This document shows positions 51,201 to 57,200 of a DNA stretch of 64,000 nt, in pieces (within the stretch, counting starts at the first letter, position 1; each line of letters opens with the position of its first letter). The position numbers were made by a program, and so were the translations under genes. Source of the DNA: Aphrophora alni (lineage: Eukaryota > Arthropoda > Insecta > Hemiptera > Aphrophoridae); contig OY740768.1 of NCBI GenBank assembly GCA_963513935.1, forward strand, positions 36,144,216 to 36,208,215. The letters are read 5' to 3'. The notes under the pieces are model-generated. The model was not told the DNA's origin and searched no databases. It worked only from the letters and a program-made list of their open reading frames with translations.

Positions 51201-54200
51201 GCAGTCAATTAAGTATTACTATTTCTAGCAGTTTTAGGGCCACACAATATTTAGGGCCCAATATTGGATTACATAATTGTCATTATATAAACAAAAAAAT
51301 AATATTAAGTTAATATAAAATAAGAGGTGTTGCACTAAAGTTCAAACACATGTTGTGTCAAATTTGTGATATGTAAACAGACACTTGTAACAAAGCAGAT
51401 AACACAATCCAGCCAGTAAGCACTAAAAGGTAACAGGAAATAAAATCTATTCCTCACCTTTTCAAATTTTTTTATTGTTACCTTGTTCTTAGTACAAGAG
51501 ATAAGTGTATCTGAATCTGCAAGAAAAAAACCCATTTGATTGCTATAATTTTTAATAACAATGATTTCTAATAGCATTATTTGTAACTTGAAGATTATTA
51601 TTGTTATTATAATGATTTTAGTACCATTGATAATATGAAAAGGGAAAAAAATAGGGGAAAAAAAGAGAAAAAAAAGAAAGAAAGAAAAAGAAGAAAAAAA
51701 ACTGGACCATATATAAACCATATAAAAACTGCAATATAGTTGTTCTTAATGATATACTATGGCATACACACACAAAAAACACTTTAAAAAATTGGGAGAA
51801 GAAATGCCTTTTCATAATAATATCCCGGTTTGGCTAAAAATAAAGGAGGGGAAGAGAGACAAAAAGTACAATAATTTGTATTGCCCCACATGACAATGTA
51901 TTTACCGCTTCTGCAAGTTACAAAGTCAATCACTTCCTTTCTTTCTTTTCTCCTTCCTTCCGTTATATTTACAAACATACATTACCTCTTATTCCAGGAA
52001 CATGTTACCTGTACTTATTTTATTACTACAACTGACTGATATAAAATCTTTAAATAGTATAAAACATTGACTGTAATAGTAATCACCATAATCATAACTC
52101 GAATGTTCACACATTCGAAAATTATCATTGTATTGTATGACAAGCGATCATTAATTCAAACAGTGCTAAGTGTCTGTTTTCATTCAGTGTCTATAGTGCA
52201 TCATTGCACTCTTTACCTCTTGTAATCAAACAGCACATTATTTTTCAGATGAATACCTGATCATTGAGTAGTAGATTAGTTCTATTTTTCACATTACATT
52301 AGTTGCTAATAAGTCAATTATTCATTTTATTAGGCTACATATTTTTTAGTTGACAAAAATCCCCGAAGATGCCTTAATTTACCACTCCTATTTTTACCTG
52401 AACAAAAATTTCTACAGAGATGCCTTAAATTCCACCAAACCAAGGTCCACGTTCAGACAAATTCTGCGCCAGTGCTTACAAACAACTCCCAATCTCTTTG
52501 AGTATAAAAGATTGAAATTGCAGTATATTTTCTCACTTGTGACAAACAGAAAAATAATTTCTTTAATAATTAATAAAAATGTAATTTTCACTGAATTTAA
52601 AACAATATGTCACATCAAATCATTCAAAAAAATTTAATTTACCTGTGAAGGAGGTTCAATCGAACAGAAGAATACAGGATCAGGAATATGTGCGCCCACA
52701 TTTATTAAGTCATCTACTTCTTGCAGATCGATTTTAAGTTTTTTCCCCAACGATTGTCTTGCTGTGTTGGCAGCACTGTTAGAAGAACTAATTAATTCAC
52801 CAGTAACTGTTTGCTGAACAGAAAAATAAAAATTCACACAAAGTCACGTATTTGTATTTAATGCAAAATTGTAAATCCTTATAACTAAAAATGTTAAATA
52901 CATATAAAAACAATAAAACATACTATCAATAAAAATTGCTTAAAATGAGCAACAGATGGAAAGCCATCAATAGTTTCGCTCTTCGAGTTTTGTACCTATG
53001 AACAATTGAGAATTATTTATTATGAAAATTTATATTTTCCTTCATTCATTGTTAATGCATTACTAAAAACTTAAGGTAGATTTTACTAATGTATTCATAT
53101 AATTTTACACTATACAACAGCATATTACGAATTTTAAGAATGTTACTCACTTTGAGTCCTGTAACGGCACAAATGTTTCCTTCCGATACTTCTACAACTT
53201 CCTCATAATCATCTGCTTCAGCAATCATAAGTCTTCCAACTTGTTCTGTTTTTTCTTGTTTCATGTTAAAGATTTTTTGTCCCTATGAAATACACGTTTT
53301 ACTAGCAATATACTTAATAATTTTTAACTTTAGTTATAACATTATAACATATATGTTTGAAAATGTAGAATAGGAATAATAATGAATTACAAAATGAAAG
53401 AGATTGCATTTATTTTTATAATCACTCTAGGAGATAATATACAGTTCACTTAGAAAGTTATAGGATATTATTTAATGTCAACATTACAAATTTATAGATA
53501 AAAACTACATTTTGTATTTAACATTTTATAGGGTTTAAAAAAATTAATTTCACAACTGGTAACACTGTAGTTTGGAAAGAGATTAGTTAATGGAAAGAGA
53601 ATCCACCATCTGTTCTGTTGATGTTGTGTAGCACTACAGTACTACAGTTCTGCCAAAATGATAAATATAATTTTCTTGTTAAACATGTTTTTTTTAAGAT
53701 GATAAGTTCACATGTAAAATGAAATGTTATATATAACCAATTTATATATAACCAATTTATAGAAAACCCCAGCCAGCATCACAATTGAGTTCTCATTACA
53801 AAAATCCCACATTGGTCACAATCCAGTTCACATTACAAAAATTCCACATGGGTCACAATGCCATTCACATTATTAAAGATCCACATGTGTCAGTATTGGG
53901 ACCTATGATTGTTATTTTCCCAATGTCTTACCATGGTACTTGATTGGTTAAAACAATCTAATCGGGGGGTATGACCCAGACCAGATGGAAGTATATCCTA
54001 ATACAGCTCTTAACATGACCATCCAAAACTGCCACAAAACTGTCTAGTAACAAATTGAGTCAAAAACAACAACTTGACAAAAACAAAATGTTGGGAAACC
54101 TCCTGAACACGAGATTACCAACACTAAAAAATACCTAGGTATATTCTTAGAAGACGATCTTGCATGGAGACAAACAATTGATTTTCTATGAGGATTTGAA

Positions 54201-57200
54201 AAATAAAACTATCTGTGATATGAAAAATTAAGAATGCATACTATTATCCCTTTAAATCATATCTCTGCTTCGGTATTGCTTTAGAGGAGCCTCAACAAAG
54301 ACAAACAACATTTTTATTAAGTGTATTGTAATATAAAAAATATATGAACCATTTAAATCTTAACTAATTTATAAAGAATGAAAGTTTGGAATATAATTTG
54401 TATATATGTGTATTGTACCATGTATAAGACGAAAAATTTCCACCAGCTACATAATGTTGTGGAGTTCTTTCTTTTAGATCCAGTTTAAGTACTGGATACC
54501 AAGAAGTAACCCAAATACAATCAAGGTAGTTGATTTTAGTTAATATAAAAAAAGTCTTGGTCATGAAATAAGATGATGTAATACTTGGAACACAATAAAT
54601 TTGTTATGACGTCCTTATGCTATTAAGAGGGAAATAACATTACAAATAAAACATTAAATATAAACACTATACTATAAAACAAATATCAAGAAATATATTT
54701 GGGAGTACCTTGTTTATTTTGCCCGAGTACAGTCTCAAGAATACAACAGGCCCTCTTTGCTTGTCATGTACAACTTTAAATGCTTTAGCAGCTAGGTTAC
54801 CCTGAAAGCTTGAATATATATCGTGTTGTCTGCATTCTAAAGGTGAAGGCAAATAATCAAGCGCAGCATCCATTAAAAGCTGCACACCAATGTTTTTATA
54901 GGAACTGCCACAAAGTAGAGGAACGCCTTGCTTAGGACAACAACAAAGGTTGAGCTAATATACTGCTTTTTATAAATAGCAGAAAGCACAAAATTGTTAA
55001 AAATAAAGAATAATAGCATAAACCTAATAAAACTGTATAGAGAAGTTCGTATAATAAATCTTAGTCTACAATGTACTGAGAAAAAAGAAACTTTGGTAAA
55101 ATATAATCTCAGTATATTTATAATTTCAGATATGGCTGTACAAATAAGATGTTTGACTATAAAATAACCATACTGATTATTTTGCTGCTTCCCTGAGACA
55201 TCAGCAACAGGCAGCTGGATAATGCATTGTCTAGTACTCTCCTTTCCATTTACCACTAAATTTCCAAACATATACAACCAGAAGTTCAGCAGTAAAATTT
55301 GTTCAACGTGAATTCTGTCAGAATAATGTTTCATGTCAATTTAAAATTCGTAAAATTTGGACAACTTGCAATGAGAGTCTTATCATGTAATCATATTTTA
55401 AAATTTTTAAGGGAAGAGGGGAAGTGATTAGAGGCGATTCATGTTCTGGTTATAATCACACATCAAAAAGAAATACAGTAGAACCCCTCAAACTCGACCC
55501 CCTCAAACTTGACATTCCATCAAACTCAACAGGGCCAGTGACCAGGAGCGTGGGATTTCCAAGGTCATTCACTGCATTGTTTTACGCCATGTGCGCCTGC
55601 CAGATGTCGGGAAGTTGAGGCTTGTCACTTTTGTTTATACAACTGTGAGGGTTGCTCCTTTGTCTAGCCACTTTCTAATCTTATTGTATAGTAGAGGCCA
55701 AAGTTAAAGATAAAGGGTCCAGGTAGACCGGGACAGCCCTAATCATGTTGTCAAAATATTCATAATGTTGTGAACCCAAGCGCCTAACCACCCGGATGCT
55801 ACCGGTCATTAGCACCGATTCCATTAAAGTAAGCGGCAAGTCTTTTGTCATGACAATTCAACGGAGCGTTGTAGAACTATGATTCATGTTTTGTAATAAA
55901 GGTCTTAACCAGGTGAGAAAAATGACCCGACTCTTAATTATATACGATCAGCAGTTCAATTTATAGCATTTGTATTGGACCGTGTTACAGCATATTAGGA
56001 TAGGTCTTTTTAGTTTACTGAGCCTATTGTACAAGGCCAATACTTTTTAAATCTCATTTGACCCATCGACAAATTTCATTTTAATGTGTGATTGAACACA
56101 CTATTTTTGTTGTTGTCAGGCAGGGACTTTTTTGCAATAAACGTGTAATCATTGATAATCAATAAATGTACAGTTATTTAAAGTAATTTTGAGTATTTGT
56201 TGCAAACCTAACCATTAAATACCAAAGTTCCCTAAAACTCGACAACCCCCAAACTTGAAAACCTTAAAGTCCACATTGTGTCGAGTTTGAGGGGTTCTAC
56301 TGTACTAACGTTTAAAAAAATCGGTTAAATATTTACCTGAGCATTCCAACAGTTGTTGAATTAGCTAACTTTGATAAAGAAACTGTAAATCGATTTTTTA
56401 TAAATATTTTAACATAGAATTTATAACATCAAACATCATGACAAAACACCTCTCTTCTAAGCAGAAAAAAAATTTAATGAAGTTTTATGCTGACCTTCTC
56501 AAAAACTCTGAAAATAAATCCAACTTTTTAGATAATGTAATAACTTATGATGAATGATAGTTTTTTTTTTGTTTTTTTTTTCAGTATGACACAAAAACTG
56601 CACTGATCCATATATTGAAATACTACCAGTTCACAAAGGCAAAAGAAAACATCGATAAACAAATTAAAATTTGGTTGCCTGAAGGTCAAACTGTTAATCA
56701 GTCCTACTATAAATAAGTCTTGACAGCCCTTTATGAATGTTAAACCAAGCAGACAAAGGATTGTCAAAATATTGTTTGCGTAGCACTTAATGTTTTAAAT
56801 GGAACATCCACCATATTAATCTAACCTAGCCCGATATAACGTTTTTGATAAGCCCCGTCTACAGGCAAAGATATACTGCAGACAAATATCAAGTGTACAG
56901 TAGAACCTCTGTTAACCGGCCTCGAATTAACCGGCCTATATCGTAGTGTACTGGTTGGATGAGAGTTTCCGAAAATAAATTGTAATTGAAACACCAAAGC
57001 GGCGGCGAGTCGGAAAGTCAAACGACTTTGTCGATAGCAGTATCCCATTGTCGGCGGCATAAAAACACCACAGCATTGGCACCCGTCGGTATAGCAGACA
57101 TACACCGACAAAAACGTTTGGTGGGCCGCTTTTTTCCATGAATCAATTTAGTATACATTATGGAAAATATAACATTTCTTTTTAGTTTTCTTCTTGTCTT

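Noticed and set aside
51335..51721. 128-codon minus frame
   Set aside because: Its N-terminal part is a translation of the purine-rich tract at 51640-51710, with no motif.
52350..52637. 95-codon plus frame next to a GFM2 exon
   Set aside because: Antisense to the intron, no family resemblance and ordinary composition.
54873..55334. 153-codon minus frame
   Set aside because: Crosses the supported GFM2 acceptor at 54930 and is AT-driven with long F/I/L runs; intron sequence.
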